DNA of 64,000 nt from Streptomyces iconiensis (GTDB lineage Bacteria; Actinomycetota; Actinomycetes; Streptomycetales; Streptomycetaceae). Shown in pieces: positions 28,507-36,872 of the stretch (position 1 is the first letter of the stretch; every line of letters starts with the position of its first letter). Position numbers and translations under genes: made by a program. The notes under the pieces were generated by a model. The model did not search any database, was not told the DNA's origin, and worked only from the letters and a program-made list of their open reading frames with translations. The stretch is from contig NZ_JANCPR020000002.1 of NCBI RefSeq assembly GCF_028657195.3, positions 284,571 through 348,570 on the forward strand. Reading direction: 5' to 3'.

Positions 28507-30069
28507 CTAACGCGGACCCCGCATACGCCGTGAATCACCTGATACGCGCGAATCGCGCGAACCCGCTGTTCCCGTGCTGATTCGCTCGTCCAGAACGTCG
28601 TACCGCTTCACGTAGGCGCCGAGGAATCCCTGGAGCGTCGCCGTCGCCGGGATCGCGATCAACGCGCCCACCACCCCCATCAGCGAGGTCCCCGCGATCA
28701 CCGAACCGAACGCGACGGCGGGGTGGATGTCCACTGTCTTCGCGGTGATACGCGGTTGCAGGACATAGTTCTCGAACTGCTGGTAGACGATCACGAAGGC
28801 CAGCACCCACAGCGCCGCCCAGGGATCGACCGTGAACGCGATCAGCATCGGCAGCGCACCGGCCAGGTAGGTGCCGACGGTCGGCACGAACTGCGAGATC
28901 ACCCCGATCCAGATCGCCAGCGCGGGCGCGTAGGGCACCCCGAGGAGCTGCAGGAAAACGTAGTGGGCGATGCCGGAGACCAGCGCCATCAGCACCCGCG
29001 AGTAGATGTAGCCACCGGTCTTGGCCACAGCGATCTCCCACGCGCGCAGCACCTCCGTCTGGCGAGCGGGCGGCAGTACCGAGCACAGCGCCACGCGCAG
29101 CCTGGGCCCTTCGGCGGCGAAGTAGAAGGTGAACAGAGTGACCGTCAGAAGCTGGAAGATCCCTCCCAGCAGCGTCGCCGAGATACCCCACACGTTCTGC
29201 GCGCCGCTTTGGAGATAGCCGCGCACCCAGTCCGAGTGGAAGAAGCGCGACTGGAGCTTGTCGACGTCGAGGTCGGTGTGGAACGTCGTGTTGACCCACT
29301 TGACGACATCGACGACATACGAGGGCAAGTTGTCGACGATCCGCGTGATCTGGTCGGCGAAGACCGAGCCGAGCGCCGCGAAGAATCCGGCGGCAGCCAC
29401 CAGCAGGGCCAGGAAGACGAGCCCGGTGGCCAGCCCGCGCCGCACCCCGCGCGAGGCCAGGCCATCGACGGCCGGCTCCATGGCCAGTGCGAGGAAGAAC
29501 GCGACCAGGATGTTCAGCAGCAGCCCCAGCGTCTGATGGAACGCCCAGCTGAGGATCTGGAAGCCGCCGAGCAGCACCAGTGCGAGCACGAACGCACGGG
29601 GAAGCCAGCGGGGCATCCCGCGCCCACCGAGCCGCGCCGCAGCCTCCGCCTCGTACGGTTCAGACCCGCGCGGCTCCGTCGCACGCGGCCCCTCGGCGTG
29701 CGGTTGCGCCCCGCGCGGCTCAGGTCCGTTCCTCTCGGGCCCGTCCGACTCGCCGTCCGGGCCCTCGCCGTCCGAGCCCTCGCCGTCCGGCGCTTCGCCA
29801 TCCGTTGCCTCGCCATCCGGCTCGGGTCCGTCCGGCTCGGGGCTGCGCCTCGCAGGCCCGTGCGGCTCCCCGCTGTGTCCCGCCCCTGGTCCGCCCTGTT
29901 CCCGCTCACCGGGGGAACCGTGCGCCGGCCCCTGCGCAGGACCGCGCGATCGCCCCTGAGGGGATCCGTGGTGGTGGTCGGCCGGCCCTTCGCTCCCGTC
30001 GTCGCCGGCGTCTCCTGCCCGCCCCTCGCGCCGCTCGTCGCCCTGACCGCCGTCCTCTGGTGCACCCAC
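28507..30069 (-). CDS. AI-2E family transporter (PerM/TqsA-like permease)
   Basis: A 520-residue membrane protein. The N-terminal about 150 residues are disordered and acidic (repeats such as DGEGPDGE, SPEPDGP), followed by a typical AI-2E/PerM core with about eight membrane segments (LALVLLGGFQILSW, VFLALLVAAAGFFAAL, LLTVTLFTFYF) and the family's IWIGVISQFVPTVGTYLAG. Substrate is unknown; some members export small molecules or act in Na+/H+ antiport. The GTG start at 30069 has no clear Shine-Dalgarno, so the N-terminal extent is uncertain. It lies between the DUF3046 gene and recA. Confidence 0.85.
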   Translation of the reverse strand: MGAPEDGGQGDERREGRAGDAGDDGSEGPADHHHGSPQGRSRGPAQGPAHGSPGEREQGGPGAGHSGEPHGPARRSPEPDGPEPDGEATDGEAPDGEGSDGEGPDGESDGPERNGPEPRGAQPHAEGPRATEPRGSEPYEAEAAARLGGRGMPRWLPRAFVLALVLLGGFQILSWAFHQTLGLLLNILVAFFLALAMEPAVDGLASRGVRRGLATGLVFLALLVAAAGFFAALGSVFADQITRIVDNLPSYVVDVVKWVNTTFHTDLDVDKLQSRFFHSDWVRGYLQSGAQNVWGISATLLGGIFQLLTVTLFTFYFAAEGPRLRVALCSVLPPARQTEVLRAWEIAVAKTGGYIYSRVLMALVSGIAHYVFLQLLGVPYAPALAIWIGVISQFVPTVGTYLAGALPMLIAFTVDPWAALWVLAFVIVYQQFENYVLQPRITAKTVDIHPAVAFGSVIAGTSLMGVVGALIAIPATATLQGFLGAYVKRYDVLDERISTGTAGSRDSRVSGDSRRMRGPR

Positions 30070-30112
30070 CGGGCAAGTTTCGCGCTACCGGACAGAGCGC
30101 CCGGTAAACGAC

Positions 30113-30307
30113 TCACCTCTTGTCGGCGGGCACGTCCATGGCAGCGCAGACGGCACGCCACACGTCCTTGGCCTCCCAGCCCGCTTCGAGCGCGCCGTGG
30201 ACCGTCCGTCCGCCGAGTTCGGACATCACGTAGTCGCGCGCGAAGGAATCGGCGTAAGCCTCACCGAAGTGATCCGCCATTCGCTGCCAGAAGACCGTCA
30301 ACCGCAT
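30113..30307 (-). CDS. DUF3046 family protein
   Basis: A 64-residue protein opening MRLTVFWQRMADHFG and containing FARDYVMSELGGRTV, the signature of DUF3046, a small actinobacterial family of unknown function often found near recA. ATG at 30307 gives the family's usual length; the long open frame upstream is antisense to the next gene. It faces the divergent toroid-protein gene across 78 bp. Confidence 0.92.
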   Translation of the reverse strand: MRLTVFWQRMADHFGEAYADSFARDYVMSELGGRTVHGALEAGWEAKDVWRAVCAAMDVPADKR

Positions 30308-30350
30308 GCGTCCAGTATCCCGCCCTGCGGGTTGGCTCCTGTCGTCGGCA

Positions 30351-30379
30351 GTGACCGGGCCGCCCCGTGGCTCTACCGT
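30351..30379 (+). promoter_or_regulatory. Promoter predicting a leaderless transcript for the toroid-protein gene
   Basis: GTGACC (30351-30356), 17-bp spacer, TACCGT (30374-30379). The A of the ATG at 30386 is the seventh base after the -10 element, where transcription would start, and no ribosome-binding site fits between. Confidence 0.5.
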
Positions 30380-30385
30380 CGGGGA

Positions 30386-31294
30386 ATGGCTCCTACTGGA
30401 TCGGCTCTTCTCTCCCGTGCCGAACACTTCATCTGGCTGACGGCACGCGTGCTGGAGCAGCGGCGCTTCGAGCACCATTTCCTGGACGGCGATCCCGGCA
30501 CCGTGGAAACGGCCCTGGACGCCTATCGCAACGTCGACGGTGGCTACGGTCACGCCCTGGAACCGGATCTGCGGGGTCCGGTGAGCCAACCGCTGCACAC
30601 CGCCGCAGCCGTGCGGGTACTGGACGGCATCGGGCGGTGCGCCGGGCAGCGGGTGGAACGTATCGGCCGCTACCTGACGGCCGTCTCCACCTCCGACGGC
30701 GCTCTGCCTGCCGTGCACCCGTCGCTGCGCGGCTACCCTGCCGCGCCCTGGATCCCCGTCGTGGAATCTCCGCCGAGCGACCTGCTGGCGACCGGCCCTG
30801 TGGTCGGCACACTGCACCGCAACAGCGTGTGGCATGCCTGGCTCTTCCGTGCCACGGACTACTGCTGGGCCACCATCGAGTCGCTGGAGAAGACCCACCC
30901 CTACGAGGTGATCGCGGCGCTCGCCTTCCTGGACGGCGTGCCCGACAGAGCGCGTGCGCAGGTCACCGCCGACCGCCTGGGGACGCTGGTGCGCGAACAG
31001 GGTCTGGTCGTGACGGACCCGGAACACCAGGAGGAGTTCCCTGTGCCCGACGGGTACGCGCCCGGTGAACACCACTACGTGACGGACTTCGCCCGCACCC
31101 CGGATTCGCTGGCCCGGCGCTGGTTCACCGACCACGAGACGGAGCGGGGCCTCGACCACCTGGTGCGCCGGCAGCGCGACGACGGTGGCTGGGACATCAA
31201 CTGGCGCCGGTGGGCCCCCGGCACGGAGCTGGAGGGCCGTCCCCTGGTGACCTTGGAAGCACTGCTCACCCTGCGGGCTTTCGACCGCCTCTAG
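30386..31294 (+). CDS. Alpha/alpha-toroid (prenyltransferase/squalene-oxidase repeat-like) protein
   Basis: A 302-residue protein with repeats of the terpenoid-cyclase/prenyltransferase toroid type: NVDGGYGHALEPD near the N-terminus and QRDDGGWDINW near the C-terminus. No DxDD or other cyclase acidic motif was seen, so catalysis is not assured. No signal peptide. ATG at 30386 gives the expected start and lies at a predicted transcription start, hence probably leaderless. Its stop TAG shares the CTAG tetranucleotide with the stop of the convergent PucR-type gene. The function is unknown. Confidence 0.82.
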   Translation: MAPTGSALLSRAEHFIWLTARVLEQRRFEHHFLDGDPGTVETALDAYRNVDGGYGHALEPDLRGPVSQPLHTAAAVRVLDGIGRCAGQRVERIGRYLTAVSTSDGALPAVHPSLRGYPAAPWIPVVESPPSDLLATGPVVGTLHRNSVWHAWLFRATDYCWATIESLEKTHPYEVIAALAFLDGVPDRARAQVTADRLGTLVREQGLVVTDPEHQEEFPVPDGYAPGEHHYVTDFARTPDSLARRWFTDHETERGLDHLVRRQRDDGGWDINWRRWAPGTELEGRPLVTLEALLTLRAFDRL

Positions 31295-32616
31295 CCTTCC
31301 GGGTCAGGTTGCTCCAGCCTTCCGGAGCAGGGCCCGCCTTCGGGAGCAGAGCCCGCGGAGCGCGCAGTGTGCACAGGGTGCGCGGAGCCGCGCAGCAACA
31401 GCGCCGCCGTCGCGAGCGCCGCCCCGCGCGGTGTGCCGGTATCGAGCCCCGTCATGGCGGAGATCCTGGCCATCCTGTTGTCGACCGTATTCGGGTGCAC
31501 ACCCAGTAGACGCGCGGTGGCCCGGCGCACCTGTCCCTGCTCCAGGTGTGCGCGCAGCGTCTCGATCAGTTCCGGCCGGTCGCCGGCAGGGTCCAGGAGC
31601 CGTGCGATCGGCTCGCTGCTCGCGGACGGGCGCGACAGTTGGTACTCCAGTAGTACGTCCTCGATCCGGTGCAGCCCGGGCGGCAGACCACAGGCACGCG
31701 CCACACGGAGCACCTCGCCCGCCGTACTCGCCGCCTCGGGGACGGCTCCCGGCTCGGGTGCCCTGGCAGCGGCGACCCGTATCCCCTCACCGGCGGCGCG
31801 GCCCAGGCGTTCCATGAGGTCGTCCGGTGGCGCGGGCGCCCCGGGCACGACGGCCCTTCCCATGCCCAGACCATGCGGGAGCGCTTCCGCGGCCGGGCTC
31901 CCCTCCGGCCGTCCCTCACCGTGCGGGCGGGGGCGGGAGAACAGGACGGGCACCTCGGTGCCGAAGGCGTGGTCCAGCACGGTCTGGAGCCTGCGCAGGA
32001 CGCGGCGGTCCGCGACGGCCGCCTCGCCGCCGCTCAGCGGGACGGAGAGCGCGAGGACGAGGCAGGGCCCGTCGAGGCCGAGTTCGGCCGCGCTGCCCCT
32101 TTCCGCGCCGGCGGCGTCCTCCAGGACCGCTCTCAACAGCGACCTGTGGTGCTCGGTCCTCTCGGCGTCCAGAGCGGTCCGCTCGTCCATGTAGGTCTCG
32201 GCCACGGCGGAGACGGTGTGCTCGTGCGCGCGCAGCAGCAGGTCGGTGAGTTCGGCGAGCGCGGCTTCCTCACCGGCCCTGGTCTGCGCGCGCAGCGTCT
32301 GCCACAGCACATGCACGCCGCGCGAGTGGGTGCGCAACAGGAGGTGCAGGGGCAGGCCCTCCTCGGCGCGCTGCGCGGCGCGTTCGCGGAAGAGCCCGTT
32401 GTCCCCGTGCCTGCCGCGCGGGTCGCGCACACGGCGCATGAACAGCCGCAGCCCGTGCCGGACAGTGGCGGCCACCTCCAGGTCCTTCATGTCGCCGGGC
32501 ACAGAGGCGTAGCCGGGCAGATCCTCGAACGCGTCCCTGGCCATGGTCCGCGCGAGCGCGTTGACCTGCGGCTCGCAGCGCAGTGCCAGCTCCCTTGCCT
32601 CGTCGGACAGGTGCAC
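31291..32616 (-). CDS. PucR-type (CdaR-like) transcriptional regulator
   Basis: A 441-residue regulator with a C-terminal PucR/CdaR-type helix-turn-helix (LIETLRAHLEQGQVRRATARLLGVHPNTVDNRM, described by position near residues 355-390). The N-terminal half (ALARTMARDAFEDLPGY onward) is a helical sensor region without a classic PucR purine domain. It is divergent from the alkylsulfatase-like/MFS operon across 170 bp that include a perfect palindrome, making it a candidate regulator of that operon. It ends at the CTAG shared with the convergent gene. Confidence 0.88.
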   Translation of the reverse strand: MHLSDEARELALRCEPQVNALARTMARDAFEDLPGYASVPGDMKDLEVAATVRHGLRLFMRRVRDPRGRHGDNGLFRERAAQRAEEGLPLHLLLRTHSRGVHVLWQTLRAQTRAGEEAALAELTDLLLRAHEHTVSAVAETYMDERTALDAERTEHHRSLLRAVLEDAAGAERGSAAELGLDGPCLVLALSVPLSGGEAAVADRRVLRRLQTVLDHAFGTEVPVLFSRPRPHGEGRPEGSPAAEALPHGLGMGRAVVPGAPAPPDDLMERLGRAAGEGIRVAAARAPEPGAVPEAASTAGEVLRVARACGLPPGLHRIEDVLLEYQLSRPSASSEPIARLLDPAGDRPELIETLRAHLEQGQVRRATARLLGVHPNTVDNRMARISAMTGLDTGTPRGAALATAALLLRGSAHPVHTARSAGSAPEGGPCSGRLEQPDPEG

Positions 32617-32643
32617 GCTTCCTCCCTGACTGCGTGAGGCGCT

Positions 32644-32657
32644 TGTGACGCGTCACA
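32644..32657. promoter_or_regulatory. Perfect 14-bp palindrome in the PucR/hydrolase divergent region
   Basis: TGTGACGCGTCACA is its own reverse complement. It lies 27 bp upstream of the PucR-type gene and 130 bp upstream of the hydrolase gene. It resembles Crp-type half-sites (TGTGA/TCACA) with a shorter spacer. Candidate operator for the local regulator or Crp. Confidence 0.55.
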
Positions 32658-32786
32658 TTACGGAGAGCCCTGCGGTGTGACGAGAGCGGATGTCCCGGCC
32701 CCCGCGGTGCGACGGACACTCAAAGCCGTCCGTGCCCTGAGCGCGGCGCCAGGAGTCCCGCCTCATGGAGATCAGGAGCCATCTGT

Positions 32787-34226
32787 ATGACCGAGCACAG
32801 CCCCACCGACTACGTCGCGTACGCGGACCGCGTGTGGCGCGGCGAGAGCACCCTTCTCGCCCACCTCAGCGGCACATTCACCGCGCGGAGGTTGACAGCG
32901 GTCGGCGAACGCACCGGGTTCTTCCCGGCGTTCGCGAACGTCGCGGTCTTCGACACCGGTGACGGGCTGGTGCTGGTCGACACCGGCGACTTCCGTACGG
33001 CCGAGACCCTGCACGCGGCCGTACGGGACTTCTCGCCCGCGCCCGTGCGTACGGTCGTCTTCACCCACGGGCACGTCGACCACGTCTTCGGAGTCGGGCC
33101 GTTCGACGAGGAGGCCGACCGCCTGGGCAGGCCCCGGCCCGAGGTGATCGCGCACGAGGCGCTGCCCGGGAGGTTCGACCGCTACCGGGCGACCGCCGGC
33201 TACAACTCGTGGATCAACAGGCGGCAGTTCGGTGTTCCGGGCCTGAACTGGCCCACTGAGTACCGCTACCCGGACACCACCTACCGCGCCACGCACACCG
33301 TGCGGCACGGCGAGCTGACCTTCGAACTCGTCCACGCGCGCGGCGAGACCGACGACGCCACCTACGTGTGGGTGCCCGAACTGCGCACCCTGTGCACAGG
33401 AGACCTGTTCATCTGGAACGCACCCAACGCGGGGAACCCCCAGAAGGTGCAGCGCTACCCGGAGGACTGGGCGCGGGCGCTGCGCGCCATGGAGAAGCTC
33501 GGCGCCGAGGTCCTGCTGCCCGGTCACGGAGTACCCATAGTCGGCGCCGACCGGATCACGCAGGCACTGGGCGACAGCGCGGAGCTGCTGGAGACCCTGT
33601 GCGAGCAGACACGGAGCCTCATGAACGAGGGGCGGCGACTCGATGAGGTTCTGCACGCCGTACGCGTCCCCGAGCGGCTTCTGGACAAGCCGTATCTCCA
33701 TCCCGCCTATGACGAGCCCGAGTTCGTGGTGCGCAACCTGTGGCGCCTCTGGGGCGGCTGGTACGACCAGAATCCGGCCCATCTCAAGCCGGCGCCCGAC
33801 GCGGCGCTCGCCCGGGAGCTGTCCGAAGCGGCGGGCGGCGCCCACAAGCTCGCCGAACGGGCCGCAGGGCTGTGCGCACGCGGCGAACTGCGCCTGGCGT
33901 GCCACCTGGCCGAGACGGCCGCGCTCGCCGCACCGGGGGACACCGGTGTCGCCCGGGTGCGAGCCGATGTCTACACCGCGCGGGCGGCGGCCGAAAGCTC
34001 GACCATGGCGCGCGGTGTCTTCTCCTGGGCGGCGGCCGAAGCGGCAGCCGTCGTCGAGGGCACCGACGTCGGCACGGAGCTGACGCGCGGCGCCGAGGGG
34101 GCACGGCGCGCGGCCGGGGCCATCAGCGTCGGCCTGGTCGGTGACGACGGCCAGGCCGACAGCGGGCCGGGCGCCTCGGGCCACCCCCGCGAGGCGGGGT
34201 CCGGGGCGGGAGCGGGCGAGCGGTGA
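32787..34226 (+). CDS. Alkylsulfatase-like metallo-beta-lactamase-fold hydrolase
   Basis: A 479-residue MBL-fold protein of the BDS1/SdsA1-like group. Zinc ligands are seen in THGHVDH, the acidic ligand in GETDDATY (where ordinary MBL proteins have His), the bridging Asp in CTGDLFI, and PGHGVPI. An alkyl-sulfatase-type helical dimerisation domain follows (HPAYDEPEFVVRNLWRLWGGWYD region). There is no signal peptide, so it acts in the cytoplasm. AGGAG lies 8 nt before the ATG. The stop overlaps the start of the MFS gene (GTGA), so transporter and hydrolase are coupled, suggesting import and hydrolysis of a sulfate ester or a related compound. The last 40 residues are disordered. Confidence 0.88.
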   Translation: MTEHSPTDYVAYADRVWRGESTLLAHLSGTFTARRLTAVGERTGFFPAFANVAVFDTGDGLVLVDTGDFRTAETLHAAVRDFSPAPVRTVVFTHGHVDHVFGVGPFDEEADRLGRPRPEVIAHEALPGRFDRYRATAGYNSWINRRQFGVPGLNWPTEYRYPDTTYRATHTVRHGELTFELVHARGETDDATYVWVPELRTLCTGDLFIWNAPNAGNPQKVQRYPEDWARALRAMEKLGAEVLLPGHGVPIVGADRITQALGDSAELLETLCEQTRSLMNEGRRLDEVLHAVRVPERLLDKPYLHPAYDEPEFVVRNLWRLWGGWYDQNPAHLKPAPDAALARELSEAAGGAHKLAERAAGLCARGELRLACHLAETAALAAPGDTGVARVRADVYTARAAAESSTMARGVFSWAAAEAAAVVEGTDVGTELTRGAEGARRAAGAISVGLVGDDGQADSGPGASGHPREAGSGAGAGER

Positions 34227-35614
34227 CCCGCTGGGGCACCACATGGACGCTGCTCGCCTTCATGCTGGTGAACTTCGCCGACAAGACGGTGATGGGGCTC
34301 GCCGCGAACCCGATCATGGAAGAGCTCGGGCTGACACGGAGCGAGTTCGGAACGGCGTCCTCCGCGTTCTTCGCGCTCTTCAGCCTCGCCGCGCTCGGCG
34401 GATCCCTGCTGACGCGGCGCGTCCGTACGCCGGTGCTGCTGCTGGGGATGGCGCTGCTGTGGTCGGCCGCGCAGCTGCCCATGGTGCTCGGCGCCGCGGG
34501 TTTCGGCACCCTCCTGGTGACCCGGGTACTCCTCGGCGCCGCCGAGGGACCCGCAGCGCCGGTTGCCACCCATCATCTGCACGGGTGGTTCCCCCGCGCC
34601 GAGCGCACACTCCCGACGTCCATCCTGCTGTTCGGTGCCGCGGCGGGCGTCGCGATCGCGGCCCCCACCCTCGGCTTCGTGATCGACCAGTGGGGCTGGC
34701 GTGCCGCCTTCGGGACCGTCGGATGCATCGGGCTGATCTGGGCGGCGCTCTGGCTGAGAACCGGTCGAGAGGGCCCGTACGCGCCGCCGTTGGCACACCG
34801 CACGGGTGGGGCCCGTACCCCGGAAGGCGGCTCCGGGGAGCAGAGCGGGGCCGGGGCCGACGGCGCCGCGACCGCTCCGGTCACGGCCCCGGCTCCGGTC
34901 CCGTACCGGCAGCTGCTGCTCTCGGGCACCTGGCTCGCCGCCGCCTGTGGCGCCTTCGCCGCCTACTGGACGCTGTCGGCCGGACTGACGTGGTCGGCCG
35001 ACTACTTGGAGGCCGTCGGGGGTCTGAGCCTGCGCGGCGCCAGCACCCTCATCATGACGGCTGCGCTCGCCAAAGGGCTTGCCATGCTCGCCCACGGCCT
35101 GCTCTCGCAGCGTGCCGCCAAGCGCGCCGCCTCGGGGGCCGGACGGCGGCGACCCGCCTGGAGCGAGGGCGTCAACAACGGTCTGGTGCTGGCCGTAGCC
35201 GCCTTGGCCACCGCAGGCTTCGCGCTGACTGACCTGATGTGGCTCAAGGTCGTGCTGCTGCTGGGACCCATGGCGCTCACCGACATCGTCCTGACCGTGG
35301 CCTCGACAGCGGTTTCCCGGATCACTCCGGCGTCCCAGCGGGGCGTCACCCTGGGAGCGCTGACGGGTGTCTTCGCGCTGGCCGGAGTGCTGGCGCCGCT
35401 GACGATGGGCCACGTGGTCGACGCGAGCGCCTCCACGGCGGCCGGCTACGAGAACGCCTACCTCCTCATGGCCTCGCTCGTGGCCGTCTCCGGTGTCGTG
35501 GTCGCGCTGTTCCTGCGGCCCGGCCGGGACGCCGACAGCGCGGCCCCTGGTGAACGGTCCCCGCACGGGGCAGGGGCCTCCACTAGCCGCCCAGCGCCCG
35601 CGCCCCCGCCGTGA
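34223..35614 (+). CDS. MFS transporter
   Basis: A 463-residue major facilitator with about twelve membrane segments in two halves, split by a Gly/Ala/Pro-rich central loop of about 45 residues (RTGGARTPEGG onward). The N-terminal segment LVNFADKTVMGLAANPIMEELGL resembles the anion:cation symporter (ACS) group that takes up organic anions. Translation is coupled to the upstream hydrolase by a GTGA overlap. Its 3' end overlaps azlD by 32 bp on the opposite strand. Confidence 0.9.
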   Translation: MTRWGTTWTLLAFMLVNFADKTVMGLAANPIMEELGLTRSEFGTASSAFFALFSLAALGGSLLTRRVRTPVLLLGMALLWSAAQLPMVLGAAGFGTLLVTRVLLGAAEGPAAPVATHHLHGWFPRAERTLPTSILLFGAAAGVAIAAPTLGFVIDQWGWRAAFGTVGCIGLIWAALWLRTGREGPYAPPLAHRTGGARTPEGGSGEQSGAGADGAATAPVTAPAPVPYRQLLLSGTWLAAACGAFAAYWTLSAGLTWSADYLEAVGGLSLRGASTLIMTAALAKGLAMLAHGLLSQRAAKRAASGAGRRRPAWSEGVNNGLVLAVAALATAGFALTDLMWLKVVLLLGPMALTDIVLTVASTAVSRITPASQRGVTLGALTGVFALAGVLAPLTMGHVVDASASTAAGYENAYLLMASLVAVSGVVVALFLRPGRDADSAAPGERSPHGAGASTSRPAPAPPP

Positions 35615-35891
35615 CGAGTACGGCGGCGCCGACGACCACGAGGAAGGGCGCACGCAGCAGCAGGGCCACCGCCGCGGCGCCCACCCCCGCCAACCGGGCG
35701 TCCAGGACGAGCGCCGTATCGGCCCCGAAGGTCTGCTGCGCCGTCAGCGCGGCCAGCAGGGCGACCGGGACGAGCGCCGCCAGCCGTTGGGTCAGTGGCC
35801 GCTCCAGCAGCCCCGCGGGCACGGACAGCCCGAGCAGCTTGACGAGATAGCAGCCAACCGCCGTGACTCCTATGGCGATCCACACACTCAC
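35583..35891 (-). CDS. azlD: AzlD-family branched-chain amino acid export subunit
   Basis: A 102-residue AzlD protein with three to four hydrophobic segments (IAIGVTAVGCYLVKLLGL, LAALVPVALLAALTAQQTF, APFLVVVGAAVLVTAGARAL). AzlC and AzlD together export branched-chain amino acids and analogues. GTG start lies within the azlC stop (GTGA overlap), confirming the start and coupling. The coding region overlaps the end of the convergent MFS gene by 32 bp. Confidence 0.93.
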   Translation of the reverse strand: MSVWIAIGVTAVGCYLVKLLGLSVPAGLLERPLTQRLAALVPVALLAALTAQQTFGADTALVLDARLAGVGAAAVALLLRAPFLVVVGAAVLVTAGARALGG

Positions 35892-36871
35892 CGTGCGTCC
35901 TCCTCGTCCGCTTCCGTCTTCTCCGTACCGTTCGCCTTCCGGGTACCGTCCGCGCCGCCCGCACCGTCCGGCCCGCCAGGTCCCTCCACGCCGCCGGCGC
36001 CGTCCGCCCCGTACCCCCGGCCGGGCTTCCCCGGCAGCGCCCGGCTGTGCACCAGTAGGACGACGGGTGCGGCCAGCGCGGCCACCAGTACGGGCACGCC
36101 CGGGGGCAGCACGGGCAGCAGGCCGAGGCCCAGGAGGACAGCGAGACCGGCCGTGGCCCGTTCCGGCCCGGTACGGAGCATGGGCGCGAGCAGCGCGAGG
36201 AAGCAGGCGGGACCGGCCGCGTCGAGGCCCCACGCGTCCGTGTCACCCAGGGCCTCGGCTCCCAGGGCGCCGAGCAGCGTGGTGAGGTTCCACAGTGCGA
36301 ACAGGGTCGCTCCCGTAACGGTGAAACCGAGCCGGGCGGCATGCCGGCCGCGCTGGGCGAGGGCGACGACTGACGTCTCGTCGATGACCCAGTGGGCCGC
36401 GGCCAGGCGCGTCCCCGGCGGGAGGCGCAGCAGGGACGAGAGGCGCAGCCCGTAGAAGGCGTTCCTCGCTCCGAGGAAGAAGGCGCCGGCTGCGGCCGTG
36501 AGCGGGTTGCCGCCCGCCGCCAGCGCGCTGACGAGCGCGAACTGCGAGGCTCCCGTGAACACGAGAAGGCTGAGCGCGCATGCCTGCGCGACGCTGATCC
36601 CCGCCCCTGCGGCGGTCACACCGAAGGCGAAGCCCGACAGCCCGACGGCGATCCCGACTCCGAGCGCGTCCCGTATGACCGCGCGGTCGTCCCGGCCGCC
36701 TTCCGTAGCGGTGTCGTCGTGGAGCGCGGCACCAGTGCCACGAGACGCGGCACCAGTGTCGTGAGCTGGGGCACCGGTGTCGTGAACCGTGGCGCCCTCG
36801 TCCGGGCTGCCTATGTCCTTCGGGACTTCGGGTGACTTCAAGAGGTGTTTTCGCTGTGGCACGGGCGTCAC
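35888..36871 (-). CDS. azlC: AzlC-family branched-chain amino acid permease
   Basis: AzlC core with about eight membrane segments (GVGIAVGLSGFAFGVTAAGAG, TGASQFALVSALAAGGNPL and FFLGARNAFYGLRLS, conserved in the family). Unusual extensions flank it: an N-terminal tail of about 75 residues containing heptad-like HDTGAPA repeats, and a Gly/Asp-rich C-terminus. The chosen GTG at 36871 lies one base after the AraC gene stop codon, suggesting reinitiation; no Shine-Dalgarno is evident and an upstream start inside araC is conceivable. Order AraC-AzlC-AzlD is a common unit in actinobacteria. Confidence 0.85.
   Translation of the reverse strand: MTPVPQRKHLLKSPEVPKDIGSPDEGATVHDTGAPAHDTGAASRGTGAALHDDTATEGGRDDRAVIRDALGVGIAVGLSGFAFGVTAAGAGISVAQACALSLLVFTGASQFALVSALAAGGNPLTAAAGAFFLGARNAFYGLRLSSLLRLPPGTRLAAAHWVIDETSVVALAQRGRHAARLGFTVTGATLFALWNLTTLLGALGAEALGDTDAWGLDAAGPACFLALLAPMLRTGPERATAGLAVLLGLGLLPVLPPGVPVLVAALAAPVVLLVHSRALPGKPGRGYGADGAGGVEGPGGPDGAGGADGTRKANGTEKTEADEEDAR
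36725..36787 (-). repeat. Three 21-bp tandem repeats within azlC
   Basis: Units at 36725-36745, 36746-36766 and 36767-36787 share the GGCACC-GTG core and encode heptapeptides of the form HDTGAPA, HDTGAAS and RGTGAAL in the N-terminal tail of AzlC. Confidence 0.75.
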
Positions 36872-36872
36872 G

